Origin: Diploscapter coronatus
Lineage: Eukaryota > Nematoda > Chromadorea > Rhabditida > Rhabditidae
Assembly (NCBI GenBank): GCA_964036155.1
Contig: OZ038423.1
Coordinates: 12,291,249 to 12,355,248 of the forward strand
Length of the DNA stretch: 64,000 nt
Reading direction: 5' to 3'
Made by a program: the position numbers and the translations under genes. Below the pieces are notes generated by a model. It did not search any database. It worked only from the letters and a program-made list of their open reading frames with translations, and was not told where the DNA came from. Position 1 is the first letter of the stretch; each line of letters starts with the position of its first letter. Below are positions 24,881 through 36,500 of the stretch, piece after piece.

Positions 24881-25471
24881 CATTTCTAGATGTTGATTTG
24901 AAATTTTGCAATACAGCCCTATGGTTTTAGCATATAACAATTTCGAGGCAAAAATTTAAGAATAGACAATGTTTTAAAAATGATAAGCTAGCATGCTGAT
25001 GACTGTTTTCAGAAAAAGTGTCATATGTTGCAATTGCAAAATTTTATATTCTAAATTTTCGCTACTATTATTTCGTACCGGTATAATAATCATTTTCTAT
25101 CTACGCAATATGTTTCAATTTTAACTTGATGAATGCTATTATTTCTAGGTACACTTGCCTCAAATTGTCTTGCCCAGAAAGCAGAGCTTTAGATTGTCAA
25201 ACTATCTTCAAATTTCATAATATTTGTTTACAAACTTTGTCATACTCTTTCATTTCAGTTTCATACATTGGTGGTACATTTACATAATTTTGCTCATACT
25301 TTGTATATTTCAAAGAAACGTCTTTTCTTCGTAAAAATGCGGAATTGTTGAATATCTTCACGGGACTTATACACAAATCTTTATCTTTATTCAACCTTGC
25401 GTTGTAAAAGCATATAATAAAAAATATTCTGAAATAAATGATATTTTAAATTTTATTCAAAGGGTTGAAAT
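24881..25471. other. Spacer between convergent genes
   Basis: Holds the 3' regions of LRCH (+) and the DUF4440 gene (-). AT-rich; no coding signal seen. Confidence 0.5.
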
Positions 25472-26486
25472 TTAGGATCTTCCCTCTGCCTTGTTAATAA
25501 CGTTGAAGCAGTCGTTATGGATGAGCCAAACACCGTCCACCTAGAAATAGGGGGTTTCATATATATCACTTAAAAGGAACTTCATATATCGAACCTTCTT
25601 CCAAACTTGAATGTAGGCTCCAGATTCTCTTCCTTTCGTGCCATCCAAATGGTAGCTGCCTCTTTCGAACGCCCACTCGCCGCCCCCATTCACCTCTTCA
25701 GTTATCGTCTGAAAATGGGCGTATCAGACCCGTATTTCATATATCCTGGATGGCAGTTTGTAGGTGACGGAATTGCTGAACGACGCACGCAAAATGATGA
25801 ATCGCTTCTTGTATTTGACGAAACACTTCCTTTATCTGCACAATTTCTATTGCGTCTCGTCATTTTTTCGTTTTGTCAAATACAAGATAGCAATTCGTCA
25901 GTTTTCGACCGTCGTTGCGTCAAATGCGAATTGCCATTCTGGATTAAAGCGGATTTCATATATGACGTATCCCTGCACCTGGGCAGTCTGAACTCCATCC
26001 GCCATGTCTTCTCGAAAGTAGGCCTCGATTCCTGAATCTTGTAATTTAATTGGAAAGGGGATATATGAAATTCTACCGGCACGTCCCTTGACGGGGTTTC
26101 GTCCGTTCGGCATGAAATAGCCATCTGGATCGTAGATAGCCGCAGCACCTGCGGCGTCACCTGCGTTGAACGCCTGAATTTGGAATTCTCGATTAAATTG
26201 TCAAGAATACAAAGTCCGAAAATTTGTAAGCCGATAGAAATGGCAAAATACTATGAGAGGAGATATCATATCCCATCCTTCCCCACATTATTCTGCATAT
26301 GTCTCGAATCAAATTGAAAAAAAAAACCTTCATGAAATCCTGCTGACGCGATTTGATTTCTTGGAAGAGTGCTGAAATTACAAGCGTAATTTGAGAAAAC
26401 AGCATTGAGATAAAAATACCGTTATTTACGCCCGAAAGTTGAGAATTGAATATGTTATATAGGGGTATGTGACGGAAATAGTTCAT
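25472..26486 (-). CDS. DUF4440/SnoaL-like (NTF2-fold) small protein, 149 aa
   Basis: Six exons: 26486-26420, 26371-26328, 26173-26077, 26037-25979, 25708-25595, 25540-25472. The order FNAGDAAGAAAIYDPDG, FMPNGRNPVKGR, EAYFREDM, WAFERGSY, AYIQVWKKVDGVWLIHND is that of the NTF2-fold DUF4440/SnoaL-like family, in which the domain forms a cone-shaped pocket. Members serve as enzymes, ligand binders or dimerisation modules, so the substrate here is unknown. The length fits a single-domain protein. There is no signal peptide. Introns of 39-54 nt carry several copies of a TTTCATATAT motif. The gene is convergent with LRCH. Confidence 0.86.
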
Positions 26487-27586
26487 TTTTCAAATGGAGA
26501 TAACGAGCAGAAATATGGGTGTTGCATTTATTAATTATTTTTTAAAAGGGGGAATTGGAAAATATGGATTTGTCAGGGTGAATTTGCCCGGTTAGAAGGT
26601 GAAAACTGACGTGTTTTATTCGATAGACATATTTTTGTCTTTTCGCATATACTCTGAGGCTTTTATTTCTTCAAATCTCTTAAATTTAAGCCCTATTCTA
26701 CTTACCACTCATCGGTTCTAGATAATATTCTCAGGCAAGTGCTTTTGACAAGCTTCAGATATATGGAATTGAAGGTAGGAAGGATTTTTAAGGGATTGCC
26801 AGATTATTCGGAATAAAAGCAACAAACCTTTGCAAAATCCACTTTTATACCAGGTTTAGGAATAATTACAGGAAACCATTTTTCGAGTAGGCAGGCTTGG
26901 TAATTCATCTAGAACTCTAGCCAAAATGATCCGTAAAGGAACAAGAGAATAGGAAATGTGTCATTTTTCAAGCTGTGAATGAAGGATTGTGCACAAATAA
27001 TTTTTTATTCTGCCGAAAAATATATACATATGCGAGTATGTAAAATAACATGAAGGTTTAGAAAGAAGTAGCCAAAAATATCTGTGAGATCGGGAACTGT
27101 TTAATCGGATTCGAACACAAGAGGCCAAAAGCCTATTACGTAAGTGATCTCATCTGTTTCCGGAGTTAGCAAAACAAGTATATCTCATCTCTCCCGAAAT
27201 AGAACCCCCAGAAAAGTCAGTGGCAAAACGGTCCAATCACAGACCTCCACTTGGTCTCGAAACATAAGCAACATACCCCCTCTAGACAGTACTTAAGCTC
27301 ATACTCCCTCAGGAAGACAGCGTCCAGGCTCATCCCCAGCCTATACGTTTCCCTGTCTATTAGTCATCCCCACTCTAGTTCCATACCGTAAACCATTGTC
27401 TAATTTGACCGATGTAATCTATCAATAAATCTATTAAATGACCCACACGCTTCCGCACCTCAAATCACATCCAAAACCCGCGCGTAAAACTTCTAAAACC
27501 TTACTTATCGTTATATTTTCTCTACCTTGAATAGTTCATTTTAACCTAGGACACTTTTCGAAAATGTAAAGATATTGCTTGGCTAC
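26487..27586. other. 1.1-kb spacer with an anomalous higher-GC block
   Basis: No gene supported. From about 27090 to 27500 composition changes: it becomes C-rich on the + strand, with few poly-A/T runs, and ends in CAATAAATCTATTAAATGACC. A solo long terminal repeat is possible, but I could not find a matching target duplication. Confidence 0.4.
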
Positions 27587-29114
27587 TTAGAAAACAGTTA
27601 CAACATTTGTGGCGTTAGCCTGAGTTTCGATTCTTTCTTCTTTCTTTGCATCAGGGTCAAGTCTTCTTGGCCGGCATTTAATTAGGTCCTTCAGATATCG
27701 TAGTCTCGTGTAGTCGACGAAAACCAACGTCACTAGAACCGTCGAACTCATGAAGATTTCTGTAAATTCAATTTATGCAAATTTTTTTAGATCTAAGTAC
27801 CATTAAACACATTGAATGGCAAGAAGCTATAAAGTAATGCGATGTAAGGCTTCGCATCATTTATGTTGGAAATCATGAACAAATTATGCGTGCATATTAT
27901 ATCTGCTATCGTTTTCATCTGAATTTTAAATTAGTATATCTAAAAAGAGAAAGTTTTACTGTTTGAATAAACACGAAAATGCACATATGAATATGCAACT
28001 GCTGGAAGGCCTTCAGTTGTTTGGAACATTCAAAGACGGAGTCATCCAAGTCGTGATATGACAGTTTCAAGTATGAAACTCGGACATACCAAACCATAAA
28101 TCCTATCACGATAAAGTCATAGATCGACATGATCGTTTGGTAGATCTAAAATTATCGACTAGCTAAAGTTTTAAATAAAGCCATAGATGTTCTACTTTAA
28201 TCAGTTTTTATTTATAATTATCATAAATAAAATTATATTTAGAAATTTAACTATATGTTCATACCATGGAAACCAGCATAAAAACTGTTTGGAAATAGAA
28301 AAAAGAACCCGCGACCAAGACGAACCACGTTAAAATTGTTATCCATTTTGCGAATATCAACCTACGCTCCAGGGATTTTCTAACATATATTTCAATTTAA
28401 ATATATTTGTTATTTTTCAATTTCAAACCCTCTAAGTCTCTCTTTGTATTTGTTCCAGTCAAGTTCGTTAGCTAATCTGTGGATTGTCAGGATCCAAAAG
28501 TGGGCTAAATTTTAAGATCTCAGGTTTTTCTTCGATTAAATATAAAACTTGTGATTAAAAATGGCCATAATGGGTAAGCCGCGACCATTGTATATACTAT
28601 ACTGATTATAGCCCGAGCTATTCCAAAATAGCTTTTATCTGAAAATATCCATTCCAAAGCAATTATTTACTTTAAACTAACCAGCTTTCACGTTCTCTAG
28701 CGTTTCCATCGGCGTTCCCAACATTAATGGCATGTAGCATACCGTTTGCAAAATGCACAACTGAGATATCTTGACCATGATCACTCGGTAGGGCTTTTTA
28801 TACCTCTAAGATTATTATAATAAACATATATTTATAAGATTCTGATAAAACATTGAAATTTGAATTAATTCAGATATAAAAGTTGATTGGTTTTTTCGAA
28901 TATGTATTTTAAAGTTAATATGAATTTGATTAAAGTTGAGTAATCTTACATTTTTAATGAGATTCGAGGTGTGAGAATAGAATATGTATAGAAGAAAATT
29001 GAAGGGTACGTAAAAAAACGTGAAATATCTGTGAACTTTCAGCAGCACTTCGGCACCAACTTCCAAGGCTTCCTCGTACTCAACACTACTAATCATGGTA
29101 AAGTTAAGGGACAT
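27587..29114 (-). CDS. Seven-transmembrane receptor, nematode chemoreceptor-like, 348 aa
   Basis: Eight exons in phase: 29114-28950, 28805-28682, 28638-28549, 28504-28429, 28379-28265, 28145-27960, 27918-27801, 27759-27587. Hydrophobic segments, in order, are near FTFFYVPFNFLLYIF, ISQLCILQTVCYMPLML, AIISIVYTMVAAYPLWPF, WITILTWFVLVAGSFF, IYDFIVIGFMVWY, LHIHMCIFVFIQT and LLYSFLPFNVFNEIF/VLVTLVFV, which makes seven spans. The tail is short and charged. Size and topology match nematode serpentine chemoreceptors, which act on cilia of sensory neurons, but no subfamily motif is clear to me. Intron lengths are mostly short. Confidence 0.82.
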
Positions 29115-29439
29115 GTTTAACTCCTAAACATAATTTTAAAATAATCTAAAATAATAGAAAATATTTTAAACATGTTAAGAAATGTTATATTTAGGCCAAA
29201 AATTTAATATAGACAGCCATTTCAAGTTTGAGAAACATGTCTTGAGTCCAATCGATACCCCAAGTCAGGTGCAATTTTCAATTTAAGTTTAAAAATTTTA
29301 AAAGCCATACTTTGTTATGAGAATTTCAAACCCAGAATGTTCATGCATTATGTTATTCCAATTAAAAATAAGCAGAGCACGGTAAATACATCATTTATTT
29401 GTAGTCTGCATAACATTAATTAATTTTCGATCACTAAAT
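29115..29439. other. Spacer, no gene seen
   Basis: AT-rich spacer of about 325 bp between the receptor gene and amidase A, containing the 3' UTR of amidase A. Nothing else supported. Confidence 0.5.
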
Positions 29440-31025
29440 TTATGCTCTCAGCAGTTTCTGCATCCTTTCTTCCGAAATTTGATACCATTTTTGATTCGAA
29501 GATACATATTGGCCATCTTTTTCGAGAGTAAAGATTTCCGGACAAAAATGTCGATTGAAAGATTGCATATTCAGTTTCGTATTCTCATCATAGGTGCCCT
29601 TTTGCACTTGTAGATAATTATAGCCGTATCTAAATTGTTATATGTGCTAATTTTTAGTTAAATTTGAAAATACCGATCTAAATTGGCCTGAACTTGTGCA
29701 ATAACGTCAGGAGTTCCAGTACTATCGTCAATTAACACTTTCTTCTGATCATCAGGAGATAGTCTTGTGTCAAATAAGCCTAGATTTATTCTATTTTTCA
29801 ATTTTAGATTAATTTTAAAATACCCGGGAAAATTCCTAGATAATCATATAGCGGTTTATAATGGAAGTATCCAGAAATGTCCATTTTTCTATTAGGGCTG
29901 AAAAGATAATTAAAGTAAATTAAATGACCTAAAAAGTAAATAATTTAAATTGTACGCGATATCAGCATGTGATATAATTAGATGATTATCAATGCTCCAT
30001 CTATCTCTCAGTTTTCCGACCAGTTTGTAAAGTGATTGGACCTGAAAAATAATAGACAAGTGTGCAAATATTCTCAGATGATTTAGTGTTTATATCCTAC
30101 TTTAAAAATTTGTGGACAATTTGGAAAACATAAGATGTGTGAAATATCATGTTTTTTTTATTAGAGAACATATGTCTTGTACCATGTATCATGATGCAAT
30201 GTGATGTCAATTTGGAAAATTTCTATGTATGATATTTGAATTATACCTGAGCATCCGGAAATGGATCCTGTCCCGAGTTGACGACCTCGATGCCGACCGC
30301 ATGCGAGTTCACGTCGGTCGGCACGGTGCGGAACCCGCCTGCTCCGGCGTGCCACGCTCTGTTGACGTCTTTGACTTGTTGGAAGATTGCGCCCGTTTCG
30401 TCGACTATAAGTTTAATTTCAAATTGATCTTCATTTGATATCTTTAGATCGAATATTATGTTATATGGTATGCTCAGACTTAGAAAATTATATTGCTGAT
30501 ATTTAGTTAATACATTTAGATTAATTAAAATCACGATATGCTATAATACAAATTTATGGTGTATGGTTTAAAGCAATGGCATTTAAGTTCAAACTGACCT
30601 ATATACTGAACCGACAATCCCTCGTCATGAAGTACGGCTACGGTTTGAAGAGCTCCTACGACTTCGGTGTCATGGATCAAGATTATCTTAATTTGACTGA
30701 ATTCCAATCAAAACTATTCCAAGTTATAAATACCTTAGGCGTAATGCATTCATCCTGAAAAGATGTCGTTGACCAGGTGACGTCATAAACGTTTAGATCT
30801 TTAGCGAACGAAGTACACGTACCGCATGGCCAACAGGGCTTAAATGTTATATAATTTAAGGCAATTAATTTCAAGCATTTTATTTATTGTATAGACTAAT
30901 GCATTTATATTAGAAATTAGCAAATTTATGATATAAATTATTAAATATTTTACATTCGATCCATTGATCTGACCGTTTACATATGAATTTAATAAGAATA
31001 TGACGGTTAAAAGAAGGAGCGCCAT
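29440..31025 (-). CDS. Secreted AmiD-like N-acetylmuramoyl-L-alanine amidase (paralogue A), 292 aa
   Basis: Eight exons: 31025-30954, 30838-30734, 30686-30599, 30404-30247, 30041-29956, 29897-29824, 29779-29674, 29629-29440. Residues 1-18 (MALLLLTVIFLLNSYVNG) are a signal peptide; a CxxCxxC cluster (CWPCGTC) follows. The Ami_2 domain shows ILIHDT (His64), AWHAG, GIEVVN (Glu128) and SHADIAPNRKMD (His166, Asp176). These match the zinc ligands and catalytic Glu of bacterial AmpD/AmiD, so the enzyme looks active: it would cut the bond between muramic acid and the stem peptide. The C-terminal part (LDRYGYNYLQ, SFNRHFCPE) matches the AmiD C-terminal peptidoglycan-binding-like segment. An in-frame upstream ATG exists, but the chosen start exposes the signal peptide. 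Likely role: bacterial digestion or defence. Confidence 0.9.
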
Positions 31026-31333
31026 GATTTTTACAATGAACAATTCACGAGAAATGCGCGTTTTCCATGTGATAAGAGAATGAAATCGGGTTAAAATTAT
31101 CGGAAAAACTAAAGTAGCAAATTGAAAATATCGATTTTTAGATATCAAAGTTCAACAGCACATGATTGAAAATCGGATTTATTGCACAGAATATTACAAT
31201 TACAGTGTAATATGCCATTAATAGAAATCGTGAGCAAAATTAAATGCTCAAATTTAACAAGTTTATATATAATGCTGTATTATTCTAATTTTGCTCACTA
31301 CAATTATTAATTAGCATAAAATAAAACATTCAA
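31026..31333. other. Spacer between tandem amidase genes
   Basis: About 308 bp, AT-rich. It contains the 3' end of paralogue B and presumably the promoter of paralogue A. No further feature is recognised. Confidence 0.5.
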
Positions 31334-33192
31334 TTATTTAAGCAGCTTCTGCAGTCTCTCCTGAGAAAGTTGGTACCATCTTTTATTATCTGGATTTCGT
31401 TTTCCGTCTTTTTCCAGCTCGAACACTTCGGGAACGAAATGTCGGTTAAAAGCCTCCATATTCAGTTGGGTGTTCTGATCCCATTTTCCCTTCTCCATTT
31501 TAAGGTAATTGTAGCCGTATCTGAAAGCTATAACTTAAAATATATCCATATATCGAATCATCTAACAAATTAGTATTCTCTAACTTTAATATTATTTTCA
31601 CTATCTATAGTCAGAATCTGCAAGAGGTATAAACGCGTATGTTAATTCGTATAGTTCCAAAACTTATTGGATGACTCAAAACTATTAAAATACCTCTCCA
31701 AATCTGCCTGAACCGTTCCGATTTCAGACGCCGACCCAATTGAACCGTCAATCAGAATCTTTTTCTGCTCAGCGGGAGTTAATCGGGTGTCGAATAGCCC
31801 TGAATTTAAAATTTACTATTAATTTCATGAATACTGAAGAAAACCAGGGAATATTTTCAAATAATCGTAGAGTCCCTTGTAATGGAAGTATCCTGAGATG
31901 TCCATTTTATTTTCTGGACTAAAAATATAAAATTAGGCAAATTTAAAATAAATTAATTACGTAATGTCACCATGCGAAACGATGTAGTGCTCATCGACGT
32001 TCCATCTTGATTTCAGGTGGGAAACAAGCTTGTAGATGCCTTGAAGATGAAAATTTGAAAAATTAACCGCCTTATGAAATAGCATTTAGGAATAGATGAA
32101 AATGGGACAGAATATGACAATGTTCTTTTCCCTCATGTTATTTCACAAGTTGGAAACCTTCCAAGCTACCTTGAAGTTGGGCTTCAGGATAGGGGTCCCA
32201 CCCGGAGTTAACCACTTCGATTCCGACGGAATGCGTATTGACGTCCGTAACATCACGCCACGAGCCATAACCCGCGTGCCAAGCCCTAAAATATTCACTG
32301 AAAAGCTGATCTTCGTTAAATTATTCCATTTAAAGTTTAAATTCAATAACTACTTAACAGAAAAGTTGGTCTTCACAACAGTTAAATATTTACCTATGAA
32401 CGTCAGCTACTTGCTGGAAAATAACCCCTTTTTGATCTACAATATATTGAACAGAAAGTTTCTCGACATGAAGTGCCTGAATGGTTTCCAGACCTCCGTT
32501 AGACACAGTGTCGTGAATTAGGATTATTTTAGGCGTGATGCAAATGTCATTGTAATCCGAGGTCGTCCAGGTCATATCATAGACATTCAACTCTTTGGCG
32601 AATGAAGTACATGTCGTGCAGGGGGCACAGGGCTTAAATTTTCATAATTAACAAGGGAAGTGCACAAGTCACGGAAATCATAAATCCCGACGGAACTTTC
32701 CAAAAGGGTTTTTCAAAGACGAGAATAACGATGGTGAAGTAAAAAGTGCTAAATAGGAGCTTGGAAATCAGTGAAAATCGGCAGCTCTTTGCCTGTATGT
32801 ATTCACAAACTTGCAAAATTAGGTGGCATTTTTGATAAAAAATTTTCTCCTTTTTCGCGCAAAATACGAGTGAAAAACGGCTTGAAACTTCCTGACTCCA
32901 GACTCCTATTCAACACTTTTTTGACTTCACCATCCCCGTCATCGCAAATCCCTATGCGGAAGACTTCGTTAAGATTTGCAATTTCTTGTCTGTGCACTTC
33001 CCTTATAAGGTAAAAATTTGAAAGTATTTGCTAATTTTCTCATTTTTATATCGCTTAGAACAAACTGAAGAAAATCATTCAATTGAGGTTATGCCTTATT
33101 TTTATGAAATTTAAAATTTTAAAGTATACATTAGTCGGATTCAGATCAGCCCTAGTTAATCCGAAGACGAAAAGGAAAAATAGTCTCCACAT
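31334..33192 (-). CDS. Secreted AmiD-like N-acetylmuramoyl-L-alanine amidase (paralogue B), 287 aa
   Basis: Seven exons: 33192-33130, 32632-32394, 32285-32170, 32039-31961, 31918-31845, 31799-31694, 31520-31334. The signal peptide [15 protein letters not shown] is followed by CAPCTTC and the same domain order as paralogue A: ILIHDT (His61), AWHAG, GIEVVN (Glu124), SHGDITPENKMD (His162, Asp172), then [10 protein letters not shown] and AFNRHFVPE. The expected zinc ligands and Glu are all present. Compared with A, two introns near the catalytic core are absent and one is extra, while the other intron positions coincide. The 492-bp first intron holds no recognised element. Tandem, same-strand arrangement points to local duplication. 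Confidence 0.9.
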
Positions 33193-33581
33193 TTTGATTG
33201 CGTTTCCAAACAACGTCAAATAATCGGAATTTTGATAACGAAAGATTCGTTTTCTTGATAACACACTTGATTCTTATATTTTATGGCCGTAATAAAATTT
33301 GATTTTAGTGGCAAAAATATGCTTCACTAAAGAATAGTTCTTGATTATTTAATAGGGAGCAAAATATTATTCATAAATGACAATCAAAAATGCTACTTCG
33401 TCATTCTTCTTTGCATCAGTTTTGCAGAAATACAAAGAAAGGAGTAAATTGGTTATAGAGCAAATAGCATGTATGGTTACCATGACAACATGAAACACAT
33501 GCTTTCAGAATATAAATTTTCTTAAATAGTATTTCCCTAAATAAGATTAAATTTCAATATTTTAAATGATGCATTTTTAGG
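33193..33581. other. Divergent promoter region
   Basis: 389 bp between the divergent amidase B (-) and IFT80 (+). AT-rich, and it probably carries both promoters. A GTTACCATGACAAC stretch near 33476-33489 resembles an X-box (the RFX/DAF-19 site of ciliary genes: GTNRCC then GRNAAC) and lies about 95 bp upstream of the IFT80 start. This is suggestive only. Confidence 0.45.
33476..33489 (+). promoter_or_regulatory. Candidate X-box (DAF-19/RFX site) upstream of IFT80
   Basis: GTTACCATGACAAC is an imperfect palindrome fitting the X-box half-sites (GTTACC, GACAAC), placed about 100 bp upstream of the IFT80 ATG. IFT genes of nematodes are classic DAF-19 targets with X-boxes at this distance. It is a single match seen by eye; position and target gene raise its credibility. 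Confidence 0.65.
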
Positions 33582-36500
33582 ATGAGGCTGAAATTATCCC
33601 AACCCCGAATATCACGTCATACCGAACCCGTATGTGGGATAGGTTGGACTACGAGTGACGAAATTGTGACCGCTTCGGATGATCATAACATCCTAAAATG
33701 GACCGTAGCCACCATGGACTCGAGCTTAATTACCCAATTGTCGCAGTAATTAACTAGCTTAATTATCCCAATGAAATCTCAATAATAGAGCATTCTATCC
33801 GACTTCGATGCATCTATTTCCACGATCACTCGTGAAAAACACCAATAACGATATTGTGGCTCTAACTTCAAGCGATGGTAATTCCCCAATTTACTAGCTA
33901 AATATTTAACCACCGTAATTAAGGCAAGCTTTATATAATTGCAAAGAATGGCAAAATTGAGAAAACTATCGATGCGCATAAAGGAGCAGCTTTATATGTT
34001 AGATGGAGTGCAGATGGAACTGGACTATTGACGAGTGAGTTAATTACTCTAATTATCTACCGAAGGAATTAATTGTCATAATTAACTGCTTCATTAGGTG
34101 GCGAAGAAGGAGCTGTGAAGATGTGGTCGCGAACTGGTATGCTTCGTTCTGTTCTAGCACAATTACCTTCAGCAGTATATTGGTAGTTAAACGAATTAAG
34201 TCGGTAATTATATACTTGATTATTCGAATTAAGTGCCTCCTGGGACGGCTCTTCCAATCGAGTCTTGTATTGTAATGCGGAACACTGCTATATTAAATCT
34301 TTGAAAATCCAGGTTTAAAAAATTTGTAATTAAGAAAAACGCAAATTTTAGGTCCCACCCCTAAAATGGAAAGCTCACGATGGACTGGTTTTATGCTGCG
34401 ATTGGAACCCGATTTCTGATATTATCGTCACTGGGGGAGAAGACTTGAAATTCAAAGTGAGAGCTGGAGAAAAAATCGAATTTTAGACCAAATAATCGCA
34501 AAAATCCAATCTAGGTAAGAGAATTTTAGGTTTGGGATGGCTACGGTAGAATTCTGTTCAATTCTACGCCTCACGATTTCCCTGTAACTGCAGTTTCGTG
34601 GAATACGGATGGTGAGATGTTCGCTGTTGGGTCGCATGATATCATGAGACTATGTGATAAGGCTGGGGTAAGAAAAAACCAAAAGTAACCAAACAAAACT
34701 TCGGCTTAGTGGTCCCATTCTTTGGACAAATTAACCACCGGCTCTGTGTTGGCTCTATCTTGGTCCCCAGACGGAACTCAACTTGCTGCAGGGTGCGCAG
34801 GCGGCAATGTACTTCATGCTCAAGTCATCGAGAAGTCAATAGCATCATATTTTGCATTTTGAAATGGTGTCAAAAAATGCAACTTTAGAAGAGTAACCTA
34901 CCGAAACCTGGACGTGGTTCAGACGCAGAGAAATGTGGTCGAAGTTAGAGACATCAGCAGTGAAATCGCTAGGGAAAAACTTGAAACTAAGGTTAGTATT
35001 GAGATTGTTGGTGGCCTGGAAAAGTCGTTGCAATAGTTCCGCCGTTGCACACGAAATAGTATGGCGAAAGACTTTTCCCGTATCAGCCTTGTGTTATTTC
35101 GCATGCAACGATGCGACTATTTTTTTTCCAAATTGTTGAATTCTTATTTTAGAAGATTTAATTTAGGACCGAATCACCAGAATTTCGATTCTATACGACT
35201 ATTTGGTGGTTATTACAACTTCTCAAATGTACATTTACTCTTCGAAGAACTGGAATACCCCATCTATTGTGGAGTTACAAGATAAATCCGTTTCTATGAT
35301 AGTTCAGTGTGAAAAGTAGTTTAAGATTAATAATTAGCATAGATTGAGAAAACGAACTTAGAATTTTCCTGTTATCCGATGGAAACTCAGTGTTAGTTTA
35401 TAATTACGATGGTCGTCAGCTAAGCGATATTAAACCTCCTGGAAACGGACTTGGACTAACCAGTATACTAGATAAAATCAAATTTCGAATAGAAAAGGAA
35501 TTCAGACAACCGAATCGCTGACTTAGCAAATGATTGTCTGGCGGTTAGAGATCGCGGAGACTCTAAGATAATTCATTTCTTAGACCCCATAAATGGAAAA
35601 CCTATTGGGGACGGGAAAGTTACTCATGATGTAAGGGGATTAGCAATAATCTAATATATTATAGCGTGTTAAATATGCTAATTTTTAGCAAGATATCGCT
35701 GAACTAACAATCTCCCAATGTCGGCCTTTGAACGAAAGAATAGTCGCTTTTCGGGACCAATCAGGAAATATTTTCGTGGCTCTGGTGAAGACCTACGGAA
35801 ACGCTGAAAGAATTGCGAAAATAGGTATTATTATAGGCTAACTTTAAGATTACTGTAGTTTCACGCGAATTCTTAATAGTACTATGATTCCTAGGTTCTA
35901 TGGCAGAACAGCTGGTTTTCAACGACGTCACGAATATGCTGGCCGGAATTGCCGATAATCGAATAAGTAAAATTTCATTCTTCAAAACTTTCAAGAATTT
36001 TCAAAATTTAGTCATTTGGCCCGAACCAAGTTTGGTGTTCGTGGACCAGGCGCTATTGAGGAAATCACTCGTTGAGAGACAGATCGGATCAATGGGAAAA
36101 TTCCCTACTCTTTTATAGTAACACTTGGAAATTAGCATGAAATATCACATTCTTAAATTTAGCTTCACTGGAAATAACATTGTGATAAGACGATCTGATG
36201 GCTCAATAATCCCTACGGCTATTCCAGCTTATGGAGCCGCTTTGTTAAATGACATCAGTCAGTCAAAATGGGACCAGGCCATCAGGATTTGCAGACATGT
36301 AAATGTAAGATAATAATGATTATTCTAATTTTAAACTCAAATAGGTAATAATAAAATATTTACAATGTTTTATATAGCACATTATATTTTACTTTCTAAT
36401 TTAATTTATATTCAGGATGACTGTTTGTGGGCTATATTAGCCGGACTTGCAATTTTTCATAAGAATTTATATGCTTCTGAGATTGCTTACGCTGCATTGG

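Noticed and set aside
25607..26035. 142-codon open frame on the + strand
   Set aside because: It is the opposite-strand shadow of the DUF4440 exons, which carry the recognisable motifs and in-phase splice sites.
27105..27125. GGATTCGAAC (inverse of a tRNA B-box) on the minus strand
   Set aside because: The flanking stem bases do not pair and no A-box lies at the right distance, so it is not called a tRNA.
32803..33013. Open frames in the first intron of amidase B
   Set aside because: The neighbouring exons join in phase without them, and paralogue A has no counterpart.
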